Numbered from the stretch's first letter, positions 35,243 to 46,526 are shown. The stretch: 64,000 nt of DNA from Brevibacterium sp. ZH18 (GCF_022748595.1 NZ_JALDSX010000014.1:1-64000); one strand, 5' to 3'. Notes: generated by a model from the letters alone, not told the origin. Translations and numbers: made by a program.

Positions 35243-36693
35243 GCGAACCTGCTTCCGCCGCCCTCATCGACCATCGGGTGAGTGCTCTCGCCTCGGCCGT
35301 CGGCGCCTACGACATCCGCGGGCGGATCCCCGATCAGCTCGACGAGGATGTGCTCTTCGCCCTCGGGTGGGCCACTGCCAGGACCATGTCCGAACTGCAT
35401 TCGCGCGCCGAGGTGGTTGTCGGTCACGATATGCGACCGAGCTCCGCCGGTTTCGCCCAGGCCTTCGCCGCGGGCATCGCGGTCGCGGGCTTGCGCCCGG
35501 TCCTGCTGGGACTGTGTTCGACCGATCAGCTGTACTTCTCCTCGGGGATCTTCGACCTGCCCGGTGCGATGATCACAGCCAGCCACAACCCCGCGGATTA
35601 CAACGGCATCAAGATCTGCGCACCGCAGGCCGGCGGGGTCAGCCTCGCCTCGGGACTCGGCCAGATCCGGGACCTGGCCCCGAACGCACCGGCACACGCC
35701 GGCGCTGGAATCCCCACAGTCGCGATCGATGAGGCGGCTGCCGCGGACATGCGCCGCCGCTACGTCGAACGCATCCGAACGCTGACCCGCGTCGACGAGG
35801 TCCCTGACCTAACGGTCGTCGTCGACTGTGGAAACGGCATGGCCGGGAAACTGCTGGGCGAGGTCTTCGGCACCGACGCAGGCTTCGCAGCCGTGCCCTT
35901 CACCGCCATCGGTCTCTTCACCGAACTCGACGGCACATTCCCCAACCACGAGGCGAACCCTCTCAAACCGGAGAACCTCCTCGACGTCTCCCGCGCAGTG
36001 GTCGAGCACGGCGCTGATCTGGGCCTGGCCTTCGACGGCGATGCAGACCGGTGCTTCTTCATCGATGAGACAGGTGCGACAATGTCGGCCTCGGCAGTCG
36101 GTGCGCTGGTGGCCGAGCGGGAGATCGCGCGGGCGCAGTCAGCGGGCACCCCTGAGCCCGTGGTCATCCACAACCTCATCACCTCTCGCAGCGTCCCAGC
36201 CACGATCGAGGCCGCAGGCGGTCGCGCTGTGCGCTCGAAGGTCGGCCATTCGGGGATCAAGACACTCATGCGGGAAGAAGGCGCCGTCTTCGCCTGCGAG
36301 CACTCGGCGCACTTCTACTTCGAGGAGTTCTACTGCGCGGACTCGGGCGTGCTCGCGGCCTGCCACCTCATCGCAGCCCTCTCGGCGACGAAAGCACCGG
36401 CCTCGCGTCTCGTCTCGTCCTATGACATCTTCGTCCAGTCCGGCGAGATCAACTTCACGGTGCCCGATCCTGATGCCGTGCTGACGGCCTTCGCGACGAC
36501 CTCGGGTGACTTCCCGACGAACACCGTCGACGACCTCGACGGCATCGGGCTCCAGGGTGAGGACTGGTGGGTCAATCTGCGCAAATCCAACACCGAGCCG
36601 CTCGTGCGCCTCAATGTCGAAGCCGCTGATCAGGACCAGATGCTCGAACTGACGTCACGAGTCAGCGCCTTCGTGGAGTCTCAGGCCCGCTGA
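35239..36693 (+). CDS. manB: Phosphomannomutase/phosphoglucomutase
   Basis: 484 residues. Converts mannose-6-phosphate to mannose-1-phosphate for GDP-mannose, downstream of ManA. The phosphoserine loop [13 protein letters not shown], metal loop D-G-D-A-D-R, sugar loop C-E-H-S-A-H-F and phosphate loop [11 protein letters not shown] are intact. ATGA overlap with DUF3499, as in M. tuberculosis where these genes are adjacent. Confidence 0.93.
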   Translation: MSEPASAALIDHRVSALASAVGAYDIRGRIPDQLDEDVLFALGWATARTMSELHSRAEVVVGHDMRPSSAGFAQAFAAGIAVAGLRPVLLGLCSTDQLYFSSGIFDLPGAMITASHNPADYNGIKICAPQAGGVSLASGLGQIRDLAPNAPAHAGAGIPTVAIDEAAAADMRRRYVERIRTLTRVDEVPDLTVVVDCGNGMAGKLLGEVFGTDAGFAAVPFTAIGLFTELDGTFPNHEANPLKPENLLDVSRAVVEHGADLGLAFDGDADRCFFIDETGATMSASAVGALVAEREIARAQSAGTPEPVVIHNLITSRSVPATIEAAGGRAVRSKVGHSGIKTLMREEGAVFACEHSAHFYFEEFYCADSGVLAACHLIAALSATKAPASRLVSSYDIFVQSGEINFTVPDPDAVLTAFATTSGDFPTNTVDDLDGIGLQGEDWWVNLRKSNTEPLVRLNVEAADQDQMLELTSRVSAFVESQAR

Positions 36694-36765
36694 GCGACCA
36701 CAGCTGTCCGGGGAGCGACCACAGCTGCCCGGGAATCGACCACATGGCGAATCGACCACATGGCG
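36692..36765. repeat. Tandem GACCACA repeats after manB
   Basis: Two 21-nt units starting GAGCGACCACAGCTG (36692 and 36713) are followed by two identical 16-nt units AATCGACCACATGGCG (36734 and 36750). The array begins inside the manB stop codon. CGACCACA is common to all four units. Confidence 0.7.
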
Positions 36766-36795
36766 AAATCGTGGGCTCTGGTCCGGCCAAGGCAA

Positions 36796-36801
36796 TAGAC
36801 T
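36796..36801 (+). promoter_or_regulatory. Putative -10 element of sahH
   Basis: TAGACT lies 40 nt before the GTG. Unlike many genes here, sahH would have a leader with a Shine-Dalgarno sequence (GGAGG). Confidence 0.4.
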
Positions 36802-36841
36802 CGACGCAGATCCGATCATCTTCGTTCTCTCTGGAGGTACT

Positions 36842-38302
36842 GTGCTCGATTCCACCGACTTCAAGGTTGCCGATCTGAGTCTGGCCGAAGCCGGCCGTCA
36901 TCAGATCCGACTGGCCGAACGCGAGATGCCCGGCCTGATGGCACTGCGCGAGGAGTTCGGCGGCAGCCAGCCGTTGGCCGGCGCCCGGATCGCCGGAAGC
37001 CTGCACATGACGGTGCAGACCGCTGTCCTGATCGAAACTCTCGTCGCCCTTGGCGCGCAGGTGCGCTGGGCCAGCTGCAACATCTTCTCCACTCAGGACG
37101 AGGCGGCCGCTGCGGTCGTCGTCGGCTCCGGCAGCGTCGAGGCTCCTTCAGGTGTGCCAGTCTTCGCCTGGAAGGGTGAGACCCTCGAGGAGTACTGGTG
37201 GGCTGCGGACAAGATCTTCGACTTCGCCGAAGGCCCCAACCTCATCCTCGACGACGGCGGCGACGCCACGATGTACGTTCTCAAAGGTGCGCAGGCCGAA
37301 GCTGACGGGGGAGTCCCCACCGCTGGCGACGAGGATCCTGACGAATACAAGGTCCTCTTGTCCCAGATCCAGAAATCGCTTGATGCCTCACCCGGTCGCT
37401 TCTCTGCGCTGGCTGCCGAAATCAAGGGCGTCAGCGAAGAGACGACCACCGGTGTCAATCGCCTCTACCGTCTGGCTACGGAAGGCGGTCTGCCGTTCCC
37501 CGCCATCAATGTCAACGACTCGGTGACGAAGTCGAAGTTCGACAACCGCTACGGCATCCGCCACTCTCTGCCCGATGGTCTCAACCGGGCCACCGATGTG
37601 CTCATCGGCGGCAAGATCGCTGTGGTCATCGGCTACGGCGATGTGGGCAAGGGAGCCGCCGAGGCGCTGCGCGGTCAGGGGGCTCGTGTCATCATCACGG
37701 AGATCGATCCGATCTGCGCCCTGCAGGCGACCATGGACGGCTACCAGGTCGAGCACCTCGCCACGGTGGCCCCGACCGCAGACATCATCATCACGACCAC
37801 CGGCAACACCCACGTGGTCGGCGTGGAGGTCTTGCAGAGCCTCAAGCCGGGTGCGATCGTCGGCAACGTCGGACACTTCGACGATGAGATCGACCTGGCT
37901 GGCCTGCGCAGGCTTCCGGGAGTCTCGACGATCGAGATCAAGCCGCAGGTCCACGAATGGACAGTTCCCGTTCCCGCCGACCTCGGACTCGACCGGGAGA
38001 CCACCGACTTCCTCGTCCTGTCCGAGGGGCGTCTGCTCAATCTGGGCAACGCGACCGGACATCCCTCATTCGTCATGAGCGCATCATTCGCCAACCAGGT
38101 GCTCGCTCAGATCGAACTCTGGGTCAGCAACGACCGCTACGACAACAGCGTGCATCGACTGGCGAAGGAGCTCGACGAGAAGGTCGCGCGACTCCACCTG
38201 CCGGCTCTGGGCGCGAACCTGTCGGAGCTGACGAAGGAACAGGCCGAATACATCGGCGTCGACGTTGCCGGACCGTACAAGCCCGAGCACTACCGGTACT
38301 GA
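36842..38302 (+). CDS. ahcY: S-adenosylhomocysteine hydrolase
   Basis: 486 residues. Cleaves S-adenosylhomocysteine to homocysteine and adenosine, removing the product inhibitor of methyltransferases. It shows [13 protein letters not shown], the NAD-binding [17 protein letters not shown] and the C-terminal K-P-E-H-Y-R-Y. It carries the ~40-residue insertion (near 150-190) typical of the longer bacterial and plant-type enzymes. GGAGG sits 5 nt before GTG 36842. A perfect 13-bp terminator stem follows. Confidence 0.96.
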   Translation: MLDSTDFKVADLSLAEAGRHQIRLAEREMPGLMALREEFGGSQPLAGARIAGSLHMTVQTAVLIETLVALGAQVRWASCNIFSTQDEAAAAVVVGSGSVEAPSGVPVFAWKGETLEEYWWAADKIFDFAEGPNLILDDGGDATMYVLKGAQAEADGGVPTAGDEDPDEYKVLLSQIQKSLDASPGRFSALAAEIKGVSEETTTGVNRLYRLATEGGLPFPAINVNDSVTKSKFDNRYGIRHSLPDGLNRATDVLIGGKIAVVIGYGDVGKGAAEALRGQGARVIITEIDPICALQATMDGYQVEHLATVAPTADIIITTTGNTHVVGVEVLQSLKPGAIVGNVGHFDDEIDLAGLRRLPGVSTIEIKPQVHEWTVPVPADLGLDRETTDFLVLSEGRLLNLGNATGHPSFVMSASFANQVLAQIELWVSNDRYDNSVHRLAKELDEKVARLHLPALGANLSELTKEQAEYIGVDVAGPYKPEHYRY

Positions 38303-38323
38303 GACCTGTCCTGAAGAAGTGCT

Positions 38324-38361
38324 CGACGGCGCCCGCTGACTTCGGTCGGCGGGCGCCGTCG
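38324..38361. terminator. Bidirectional hairpin terminator
   Basis: A perfect 13-bp stem, CGACGGCGCCCGC with GCGGGCGCCGTCG, has a 12-nt loop. It lies between the convergent sahH and RDD genes. Confidence 0.7.
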
Positions 38362-38387
38362 GTGTGCCGTCACCTGGCTGGTCAGGT

Positions 38388-39212
38388 TCAGCTGCCGCGC
38401 AGTCTCAGGCCGTGAGGGAGCGTGTCCACCCCGCGGCGAAACGCCTGGGACGCCGCGGCCCGGCGCTGCTGACGCTCGTACTCCGCTGCCCGCTGGCGGT
38501 GGATGACCGCTGAGAGGAACTGCTCGGGCATCGTTCCCTCGGGCGGGGCCGGGGCGACGTAGGGATTGAGCTCGGTTGCGAGTTCCTTCGCCCGTTCCCA
38601 CCGGGAGTCCCGACCAAGCGTCTCCGCGGTCGACAGGAACTGGACGATGCGGCGGTGCAGTCCCGCCGGCAGCGTGCTGACATCGGCCCGGGACAGCCAG
38701 GCGTGGAGCTGCGGAGCGACATGGGTGTGTACGGGAGGCGGCGGCGCCGTTCTCTCGCTGACGGCCATCGTGCCGGCCAGGTAGTCGCCGAGGCGCTTGG
38801 TCTGCGGAGACACGAGGCCCGACAGGGCCGCGATTCCGCCGCCGCTTGAGAGGATCTCGAAGGGCCAGAGGATGGCCCGGATGAATGAGTGCCGGGCGCG
38901 CACCGCGCCGCCGTCGTCACGGACCACGCGCAGCCCCAGGATGAGCTTGCCGAGGGAGCGGCCATGCGTGAGAACCTCGACGATCATCGGCAGAAGCACG
39001 AACACGGCGATGCTCATGATGGTCATGATCGACGTCAGCAGCAAGCCGTTGACCTCGAGGATGCGCAGGAGGAACCAGAAGGCCGCGATGATGAGTCCGA
39101 TGTTGATGATCGAATAGACGACATAGTCGATGAGGCAGCTCAGGGCGCGGGCCGCCAGAGCCGCGGGCTGGATGCTCAGCTCGACCGCTTCGCCGGTCAC
39201 CAAAGTACTCAC
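38388..39212 (-). CDS. RDD family membrane protein
   Basis: 274 residues with the RDD signature: A-R-A-L-S-C-L-I-D-Y near the N-terminus, two or three hydrophobic segments (about 20-45, 55-80) and G-R-S-L-G-K-L-I-L-G-L-R-V-V. The C-terminal 110 residues are cytoplasmic-looking and Ala/Arg-rich. Function unknown; homologues head the RDD-SpoIIM-DUF58-MoxR clusters of actinobacteria. Start GTG 39212 has CAGGAT 6 nt upstream. It is divergent from SpoIIM. Confidence 0.82.
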   Translation of the reverse strand: MSTLVTGEAVELSIQPAALAARALSCLIDYVVYSIINIGLIIAAFWFLLRILEVNGLLLTSIMTIMSIAVFVLLPMIVEVLTHGRSLGKLILGLRVVRDDGGAVRARHSFIRAILWPFEILSSGGGIAALSGLVSPQTKRLGDYLAGTMAVSERTAPPPPVHTHVAPQLHAWLSRADVSTLPAGLHRRIVQFLSTAETLGRDSRWERAKELATELNPYVAPAPPEGTMPEQFLSAVIHRQRAAEYERQQRRAAASQAFRRGVDTLPHGLRLRGS

Positions 39213-39218
39213 GGATCC

Positions 39219-39224
39219 ATCCTG
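39219..39224 (-). promoter_or_regulatory. Putative leaderless -10 element of the RDD gene
   Basis: On the minus strand CAGGAT-GGATCC-GTG. Confidence 0.35.
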
Positions 39225-39293
39225 TCATAATCGAGCGCCGCACTTCATCGTGCATCGCCTGCAACGGTCATTCGAGTCGGAGCTGTGGTCGGA

Positions 39294-39299
39294 TAGGGT
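39294..39299 (+). promoter_or_regulatory. Putative leaderless -10 element of the SpoIIM-like gene
   Basis: TAGGGT-TGAAGC-ATG. There is no Shine-Dalgarno sequence before the ATG. Confidence 0.45.
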
Positions 39300-39305
39300 T
39301 GAAGC

Positions 39306-40304
39306 ATGGACCCGAACCTGCTGGCCGAACTCCACGGCGACAACTGGCGAGAACTGTCCATGCTGGCGAAGAAGAACACCCTGAGTCCGCGCCAGACTCA
39401 GCGATTCCTCGACCTCTATAGGGACGCGTCGAAGGACCTCTCACGGATTATGAGCGTCGCCCCCGACTCGCTCGAAGCGGCGCGGCTGTCGGCGATCGTC
39501 CATCGCTCCCGTAACCACCTTTCGGCTGTTCCGTCCGGAGGGCTCTCCGGCCTGTCCCGCTTCTTCGTCGTCAGCCTGCCGCTGTCGATCTACCGACTGC
39601 GCTGGGACTTCCTTATCATCGCTGCGGCATTCCTGGTCGTCGCGGTGCTCGGCGGGATCTGGGCCGGCATGCACCCAGAGGTCCTCGAGACCTTCGGTCC
39701 GCACGAGTTCCGCAAGCAGTTCGCCGAGCATGACTTCGTCGACTACTACAAGGAAAATCCGAACGGGTTCTTCGCCGTGGGCGTGTGGACGAACAACGCG
39801 TGGATCGCCGTGCAGTTCGTCCTGCTGGGCATCACCGGCGTCTTCGTCGTCTCGGGCCTGTTCTCGAATGCGATCAACGTCGGGTTCTCCGGGGCGATGA
39901 TGTTCGAGTTCGACCGCGGGTCCGACTTCTTCCTCTACATCCTCCCGCACGGAATTCCTGAGATCAGCTGCATCATCCTCGCCGCCGCGGCCGGTCTGCG
40001 CCTGTTCTTCGCGTGGGTGATCCCCGGTCCGCAGCTGCGGAGGAACAAGCTGGCCACCGAGGCTCGCTCGCTGCTGACCGTGGCCGGCGGCCTCGTGATC
40101 CTGCTGTTCGGCTCGGGACTCATCGAAGGCTTTGTGACCCCGAACCCGATACCCCCGGCACTCAAGATCGCCATCGGCGTCCTCTACACGGCCGCTGTGA
40201 TCGCCTATGCCTGGCGGTTCGGCCGCCGGGCCGCACGCGCGGGGCTGAGCGCCGATCTCGAGGAGAACCAGGCCGGGTATTCGATCCTCGCCACCGACAG
40301 GTAG
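39306..40304 (+). CDS. Stage II sporulation protein M-like membrane protein
   Basis: 332 residues. A soluble N-terminal ~95 residues with charged helices precedes about five to six membrane segments (from about 98 to 310). The SpoIIM family takes part in peptidoglycan remodelling in spore formers. In non-sporulating actinobacteria the homologue belongs to the MoxR/DUF58 cluster and its role is unknown. Its 3' end faces DUF58 with an 11-bp gap. Confidence 0.83.
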   Translation: MDPNLLAELHGDNWRELSMLAKKNTLSPRQTQRFLDLYRDASKDLSRIMSVAPDSLEAARLSAIVHRSRNHLSAVPSGGLSGLSRFFVVSLPLSIYRLRWDFLIIAAAFLVVAVLGGIWAGMHPEVLETFGPHEFRKQFAEHDFVDYYKENPNGFFAVGVWTNNAWIAVQFVLLGITGVFVVSGLFSNAINVGFSGAMMFEFDRGSDFFLYILPHGIPEISCIILAAAAGLRLFFAWVIPGPQLRRNKLATEARSLLTVAGGLVILLFGSGLIEGFVTPNPIPPALKIAIGVLYTAAVIAYAWRFGRRAARAGLSADLEENQAGYSILATDR

Positions 40305-40314
40305 GAACGCCGGT

Positions 40315-41601
40315 CTACAGCTTCCCGGTGGCTTTGAGCCCGATGTAGAGGTCTGCCAAGGTTCCGGGCAGATCCTCGGGGCCGGCCTCGACGGACTGGA
40401 CGCCGGCTCCGCGCAGACGGGTCTGCAGAGACTTCGACGTCAGCAGCTCCGACTCCGCCGCAGCTGCGGTGAAGATCGCGTCGGCGTCGTCGCGTTCGGC
40501 GGCGAGCTTACTCAGGCGGGGGTCTTCGACAGAGGCGAGGACGACACGGTGTCGGGCCATGAGCGCAGGCAGCACCGGCAGGATCTCATCGGAGACGCTG
40601 CCTTCGTCAAGAGCCGTGACGAGCACGACGAGCGCATGCTGCCGTGAGGTGGAGAGGACCGTCGCGGCGATCTGCTCCCAATCGGCGTCATAGAGCTCCG
40701 GGTGGACCGGAGTCAGTGCCACGGACAGATCGTGGACGGGATCCTTCGACCGGTGGCTCGACGCGAGTGCGCGGACGCGGGCATCGGCGACGATGACATC
40801 GACCCGATCCCCGGCGCCCGCGGCCAGTGCGGTCAGCAGCAGGGCGGACTCGAGCGCGGCGTCGAAGACCGTGCCGTCTCCGCACCGTCGGGCGGCCAAG
40901 CGTGAGGAATCGACGACGATGACGACACGACGGTCCCGCTCGGGCCGCCACGTCTTGACGACGAGGTCCTGCGCGCGGGCGCTGGCCCGCCAGTCGATCG
41001 AGCGCACATCATCGCCGTCGACGTAGTCGCGCAGAGAGTCGAACTCCGTGCCCATGCCTCGAATCATCACGGCCGAGCGGCCGTCGAGCTCACGCAGCTT
41101 CGCCATCTTCGAGGGCAGCTCACGACGGGAGACGAACGGCGGCAGAACGCGCACGATCGCAGGCACATCGAAGCTCTTCTGTCTGCTGATGAGCCCGAGG
41201 ATGCTGCGGCTGCGGATCGTCACCCTGTCCGCGTGCAGTGCACCTCGTCGGGTGGGCAGGAGCTCGGTGCGCACCTGCGCATCCTCCTCACCGGCGAGAA
41301 CGAACGCCGAGCGAGTCTTCGCGGCGCCTGCGCTCGGAGCCCAGGCATCTCTGACCTTCAGTCGCAGGCGTCGGTCGGAGAGGTTGACGAGCGAAAGTGT
41401 GCAGTGTGTGGGATCACCGAGCCGGACCATGAGTCCAGGCGTGCGCTGGAGGCCGACCAGCCTCGGGGCAGGCACGAGGAAGAAGTCGACGAGACCGGCG
41501 ATGACGATGACGCCCGCGACGACGAGCGCGGTCGTCCATCCCGGCACGAGCATGACTGGGACGAGCCCGAACAGGGCCAGCAGGAGCAGTCGGGTGGTCA
41601 T
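40315..41601 (-). CDS. DUF58 domain protein
   Basis: 428 residues. Two hydrophobic segments at the N-terminus (about 5-40), then a beta-rich region, then the DUF58 core with R-E-L-x-x-Y-x-x-G-D-D-x-R-x-I-D-W-R-A-S-A-R. A von Willebrand A-like fold follows, with V-V-I-V-V-D-S-S-R as a partial MIDAS. DUF58 proteins are partners of MoxR ATPases. Its ATG directly abuts the moxR stop (TGAATG). Confidence 0.85.
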   Translation of the reverse strand: MTTRLLLLALFGLVPVMLVPGWTTALVVAGVIVIAGLVDFFLVPAPRLVGLQRTPGLMVRLGDPTHCTLSLVNLSDRRLRLKVRDAWAPSAGAAKTRSAFVLAGEEDAQVRTELLPTRRGALHADRVTIRSRSILGLISRQKSFDVPAIVRVLPPFVSRRELPSKMAKLRELDGRSAVMIRGMGTEFDSLRDYVDGDDVRSIDWRASARAQDLVVKTWRPERDRRVVIVVDSSRLAARRCGDGTVFDAALESALLLTALAAGAGDRVDVIVADARVRALASSHRSKDPVHDLSVALTPVHPELYDADWEQIAATVLSTSRQHALVVLVTALDEGSVSDEILPVLPALMARHRVVLASVEDPRLSKLAAERDDADAIFTAAAAESELLTSKSLQTRLRGAGVQSVEAGPEDLPGTLADLYIGLKATGKL

Positions 41602-42668
<1,067 letters not shown>

Positions 42669-42672
<4 letters not shown>

Positions 42673-43925
42673 GGGATCTCACTTTCGATGAGGGTGAGCT
42701 GGCGGACGATGGTCGTCAGATCTGCGTCTGTGGTGGGTGTGGCGGAGGAGAAGACCCAGTCGACCTGTGCCGGATCGCGGCCGGTGGTGTGCGCGATCCG
42801 GGCGATGATCTCAGGCTTGCCGGCCTGAGAGTCGAGAGCGAGTCGCTTCGCGATGCGCAGCAGCGAAGCCGTGCGCAGGGTGTGCAGCGCTCCGGCCCGG
42901 TCGTGGCTGCGGGCCGAGAGCGCGGCTCGACCGTGGACCGTCTCGACCGCGGGAACGATGACCGGCAGGCGTTCGACGGCCAGCGGCCCGAAGCGACGCC
43001 CAAGGATGAGGAGCAGGATGAAGAGGCAGGGCACCAGCCACAGCGCCCCGGCGATGAACCAGCTGGGCACATAGTCGATGGTCGACGGCGGTTCGTCCAT
43101 GTCGTCGCTGGTCTGGCCGGGGTAGTAGACGACGAGGTGCTGGGTCCGTGACAGCTCGGAGAGCATGAGCGCGGCATTGCCCTGTTCGTCGATGCCCTGA
43201 TTGGTCGCCCACTCGGGGTTGCCGAACACCGTGATCGGGAAGTCCCCACCATCATCGGTGATGAGCTGTCCGCGGGCTGCGTCCTTCGGCACTGTGCCGC
43301 CGTCGACGGACTGGACTCCCGGGCCGGTGAATGGATAGCACGTGTGCACTCCCGGCGTGTGAGGCTTGGCCTCGGCGTACTGCATCGCACCGGTGGTGAC
43401 TGTCCCAGCAGCCCGGGCGGCCGGGACCTGGCAGCTCGGAGACGTGACGTCATCGGGAGCCGCCAGGGGAGAGGTGCCGTCGTCGACCGTGATGCGATCC
43501 GTATACGAAAGGAGTGCATAGCCGGGATCGATGAGAGCGAGTCGATTGTTGTGAGAAGCCAGCTCCGAGACGAGTCGATCTCTGTCGCCCTCAGAGAGGA
43601 TTTCGGCATTCACGGGGATGAGCAGGGTGGAGTCAGGTTGTGCGGAGGCCTTTCGTGCAGCGTCGAAATCCTCGGTGGTGGTCACGTCGACACCATGGTC
43701 GCGCAGGGTCTCGACCATCGCCTTCGTTCCGTCCCGTGCCGTCGAGTCATAGTGGAGCGGGGCGTTGGCCTCACGGTCAGAGGTCATAAACAGCGTCGCG
43801 ATGACCGTGATGAGGATGACGACAGCCGCCACGATCCACACACCGGCGGAGCGCAGCCGCGCGGTCAGCGGCACAGCAGGCGTCGACCGCGTGCCGCGGG
43901 CGGCGACGTCGAGGTGGGCGCTCAT
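42669..43925 (-). CDS. DUF4350 domain protein
   Basis: 418 residues. One membrane segment near 30-50, a DUF4350 domain (about 60-150, with D-x-T-L-L-I-P and I-D-P-G-Y), an extracytoplasmic region with two Cys, a second membrane segment near 292-312, and a cytoplasmic tail of about 100 residues. Function unknown; a conserved member of actinobacterial MoxR clusters. Overlaps both neighbours by ATGA. Confidence 0.8.
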
Positions 43926-44635
43926 GCGACCACCGACTGGTGCCGGGACGGGAGTCGGCTCAGCTGCTCGTCGAGAGCGAGGAATTCGGCATAGGTCGTG
44001 TGCAGATCGGGCTCATCGGCGCGAACCACGGCGGTGCCCATGCCGCCTCCCGTGCCTGCAGCACGCTCAGCATCGCCAGCGTCGTGGCCGTAGAGCAGGT
44101 CATTGAAGGCTTCGGCCACGCGATTCAGGGACCGAGCGTGCTCGGGCAGTTCGCGACCGGCCGTACCGCTCAGTTCGGTGGCCGTCGACGCCGAGTCGAG
44201 GGCGACGATGTGTTTGCCGGACAGGACGGCGAAGATCGCCCGGGACTGGTCGATGACGGCGCTGCGCAGATCCCCGCGCTCGGCCGCCGCTCGCGCACTT
44301 TCGCGCCACGGACCTGGCTCGGGTGTCGCCACGACCGGGTCGAAGGCCGAGAGGGGGACTCGCGTCCGGTTGAGTCCGACGCGCCGCACGCGCCAGATGA
44401 TGAGGGCGACGATCGCGGCCACAGCGATGACGACGAGGAGGATCAGCCACGGCGAGTTGCCCCGCAGGGCACCCGAGACGATCGCGTCCCACACGCGGCC
44501 CATCCACTCGCCGAGCTGTTCGAGCGGGGTGAGGTCGGTGGCCGAGTATTCGTCCTTCGACAGCTCCTTGTCTACCCATTCGCGTCCGGTTCCGCGATCG
44601 ACGACGGCCAGGGACAGAGTGCTCAGCATGCTCAT
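43922..44635 (-). CDS. DUF4129 domain protein
   Basis: 237 residues from ATG 44635. A single membrane segment (about 62-82) is followed by a cytoplasmic C-terminal DUF4129 domain with the T-A-x-E-L region and a Y-G-H-D-A motif. The same frame stays open much further upstream, but that part runs antisense-like through the next gene and is unlike the family. The chosen ATG overlaps the upstream stop by 4 nt. Confidence 0.8.
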   Translation of the reverse strand: MSMLSTLSLAVVDRGTGREWVDKELSKDEYSATDLTPLEQLGEWMGRVWDAIVSGALRGNSPWLILLVVIAVAAIVALIIWRVRRVGLNRTRVPLSAFDPVVATPEPGPWRESARAAAERGDLRSAVIDQSRAIFAVLSGKHIVALDSASTATELSGTAGRELPEHARSLNRVAEAFNDLLYGHDAGDAERAAGTGGGMGTAVVRADEPDLHTTYAEFLALDEQLSRLPSRHQSVVA

Positions 44636-45687
44636 TCGGACAGTTCCTCCGCGCGGCGGATGAGGACGAGGTCGAAGCCCTCCGAGCGCATGCGCTGGTT
44701 GAAGTAGGACACGCAGACGAGGCACGCGAAATACGCGAACAGCACCGCAGACGAGACTGCGGTCAGTGCCAGGAGCAGCGCTCCGGCGACGATGCCGATG
44801 CCCGACATCGCAGTGTCCGAGCTGCTCATGGTGCCCAGGACGGCGCCGGTGACGACAGAGAGGATGAGGACGAAAGGTGCGATGACGAGTTGGACGAGCT
44901 GATTCGATAGGAAGTACCCGAGCGACAGCTGGCCGAGGGTGCGCCAGAAGCCGCGACCGGTCAGCCGCCACGAGCGCCGCAGTCCGGCTCGGATGCCGAG
45001 GTCCTCCGCCGCGATCGCCGCACCGAGGAACGCGAAGCGCAGATTGAGCCAGATGACTGCGCCCACCCACAGAAGCAGGCCGATGACGACGGCGACGGCG
45101 GCGAGGACGACCTGATCGAAGAGTGCAAGCAGCAGCGAGGGCGCCCCGAGCACGATGAGCAGTCCCAGGTTGATCGTGCACATGAGTGCTGTGGCCAGGA
45201 CCAGTGACCAGCGTCGGCCGCGCAGGCTCTGCCAGGACTGGGAGAGCGTCGTCTTCTTGGCCCCGAAGGAATTCTCGGCACCGCTCGCCGCGAGTCCCGC
45301 GAGGAAATGGGCCACGCCGAGGCTGAGCAGACCGATCGCGAACGACCCCATCTGTGCGAGCAGCAAGAAGCCGGACATCGCATCCTCGTTGCCCATGATG
45401 TCCTCGAGGAAGGGGAGGAACTGCAGCACGACGAGGGTGCCGATCGCGGTCAGCAGCAGGGTCCAGAGCGTGAAGACGATGAGTGCCGCGCCGATCGTGA
45501 GACCGGGGATGAAGCGGAGGAGGCGGAAACCGGAATCGAGCACCTCGAAGAAGGTCAGCGGTCGTTTGGCCAGGACTCCACGCGGCGACGGTCGCTGCCA
45601 TTCGTGGTGGGTCGGGCCGTGCTCACGCCTCTGCCACTGACCTGTCTGCCAGTCGACCTCGGAGGTCCACGCATTTGCTCGTCCCAT
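44632..45687 (-). CDS. Polytopic membrane protein of the MoxR cluster
   Basis: 351 residues. The N-terminal 40 are hydrophilic, then about six hydrophobic segments follow between 55 and 335. It resembles the membrane domain attached to some glycerophosphodiesterases, without any phosphodiesterase catalytic part. Function unknown. It begins the minus-strand operon that runs to DUF58. GATTGT lies 6 nt before ATG 45687; GTG 45690 is an alternative. Divergent from mtrA. Confidence 0.72.
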   Translation of the reverse strand: MGRANAWTSEVDWQTGQWQRREHGPTHHEWQRPSPRGVLAKRPLTFFEVLDSGFRLLRFIPGLTIGAALIVFTLWTLLLTAIGTLVVLQFLPFLEDIMGNEDAMSGFLLLAQMGSFAIGLLSLGVAHFLAGLAASGAENSFGAKKTTLSQSWQSLRGRRWSLVLATALMCTINLGLLIVLGAPSLLLALFDQVVLAAVAVVIGLLLWVGAVIWLNLRFAFLGAAIAAEDLGIRAGLRRSWRLTGRGFWRTLGQLSLGYFLSNQLVQLVIAPFVLILSVVTGAVLGTMSSSDTAMSGIGIVAGALLLALTAVSSAVLFAYFACLVCVSYFNQRMRSEGFDLVLIRRAEELSE

Positions 45688-45693
45688 CACCGC

Positions 45694-45699
45694 ACAATC
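45694..45699 (-). promoter_or_regulatory. Putative leaderless -10 of the MoxR-cluster operon
   Basis: On the minus strand GATTGT-GCGGTG-ATG. A weaker match than most, since the first base is G. Confidence 0.3.
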
Positions 45700-45833
45700 C
45701 TGCCATGGATCTCACCATGTTCACGAGTCGGAAACGCATCAGGCGCGCGTCGGAGACGCCCCGAAGATCAGGGCAACGACATCTGCATTATCGGGCAGGA
45801 GTGTCGAGGTCGAAAGATTGGACTCCGATAGGC

Positions 45834-45839
45834 GACAAT
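45834..45839 (+). promoter_or_regulatory. Putative leaderless -10 element of mtrA
   Basis: GACAAT-AGAAAG-ATG. The spacing is right, but the first -10 base is G. AGAAAG directly abuts the ATG and so is a poor Shine-Dalgarno site. Confidence 0.35.
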
Positions 45840-45845
45840 AGAAAG

Positions 45846-46526
45846 ATGAACGCTCGTATCCTCGTAGTTGATGATGACACGGCTTTGGCCGAAATGATCG
45901 GAATTGTGCTCAAGAGCGAAGGCTTCGAACCCTTCTTCTGCGCCACCGGAGATCAGGCCTTCGACGAATTCCAGAAGGTCGGTCCCGAACTCGTCCTCCT
46001 CGACCTCATGCTGCCCGGAAAGGACGGCCTCGAGGTCTGCCGCGAGATCCGTGAGGTCTCATCGGTTCCGATCATCATGCTCACCGCCAAGTCCGACACC
46101 GTCGACGTCGTCCTCGGCCTCGAGTCCGGGGCCGATGACTACGTGCCCAAGCCGTTCAAGCCCAAGGAGCTCATCGCCAGGGTGCGAGCCCGCCTGCGGA
46201 TCTCCGAACCACAGGCCCCCGAGCTGCTGTCCGTCGGCGATGTCGTCGTCGACGTTGCCGGTCACACCGTGACCAAGGGCGGTTCGCCCGTCTCTCTGAC
46301 ACCACTCGAATTCGACCTGCTGGTCGCACTGGCCCGCAAACCGTGGCAGGTCTTCTCCCGGGAGACCCTGCTCGAAGAGGTGTGGGGATACCGGCACGCA
46401 GCGGACACCCGCCTGGTCAATGTCCATGTTCAGCGTCTGCGCTCGAAGATCGAACGCGACCCTGAGAAGCCCGACATCATCGTCACGGTCCGCGGCGTCG
46501 GTTATAAGGCAGGCAGAGCGGCGTGA
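45846..46526 (+). CDS. mtrA: Two-component response regulator MtrA
   Basis: 226 residues. OmpR-family regulator with phosphoacceptor Asp53 in L-L-D-L-M-L-P-G-K-D-G, acidic pair D10/D11, switch T-A-K and a C-terminal winged helix ending R-G-V-G-Y-K-A-G. MtrA controls replication, division and cell-wall hydrolase genes in actinobacteria. Upstream in-frame starts exist, but M-N-A-R-I-L-V-V-D-D is the family N-terminus. GTGA overlap with mtrB. Confidence 0.96.
   Translation: MNARILVVDDDTALAEMIGIVLKSEGFEPFFCATGDQAFDEFQKVGPELVLLDLMLPGKDGLEVCREIREVSSVPIIMLTAKSDTVDVVLGLESGADDYVPKPFKPKELIARVRARLRISEPQAPELLSVGDVVVDVAGHTVTKGGSPVSLTPLEFDLLVALARKPWQVFSRETLLEEVWGYRHAADTRLVNVHVQRLRSKIERDPEKPDIIVTVRGVGYKAGRAA

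Noticed and set aside
36692-36841. S-adenosylhomocysteine riboswitch upstream of sahH
   Set aside because: The leader after the -10 is only about 35 nt and lacks the conserved aptamer blocks; upstream sequence is simple repeats.
44636-45601. Long open extension of the DUF4129 frame through the neighbouring membrane-protein gene
   Set aside because: His/Arg/Pro-rich shadow composition; the true start is the ATG overlapping the upstream stop.
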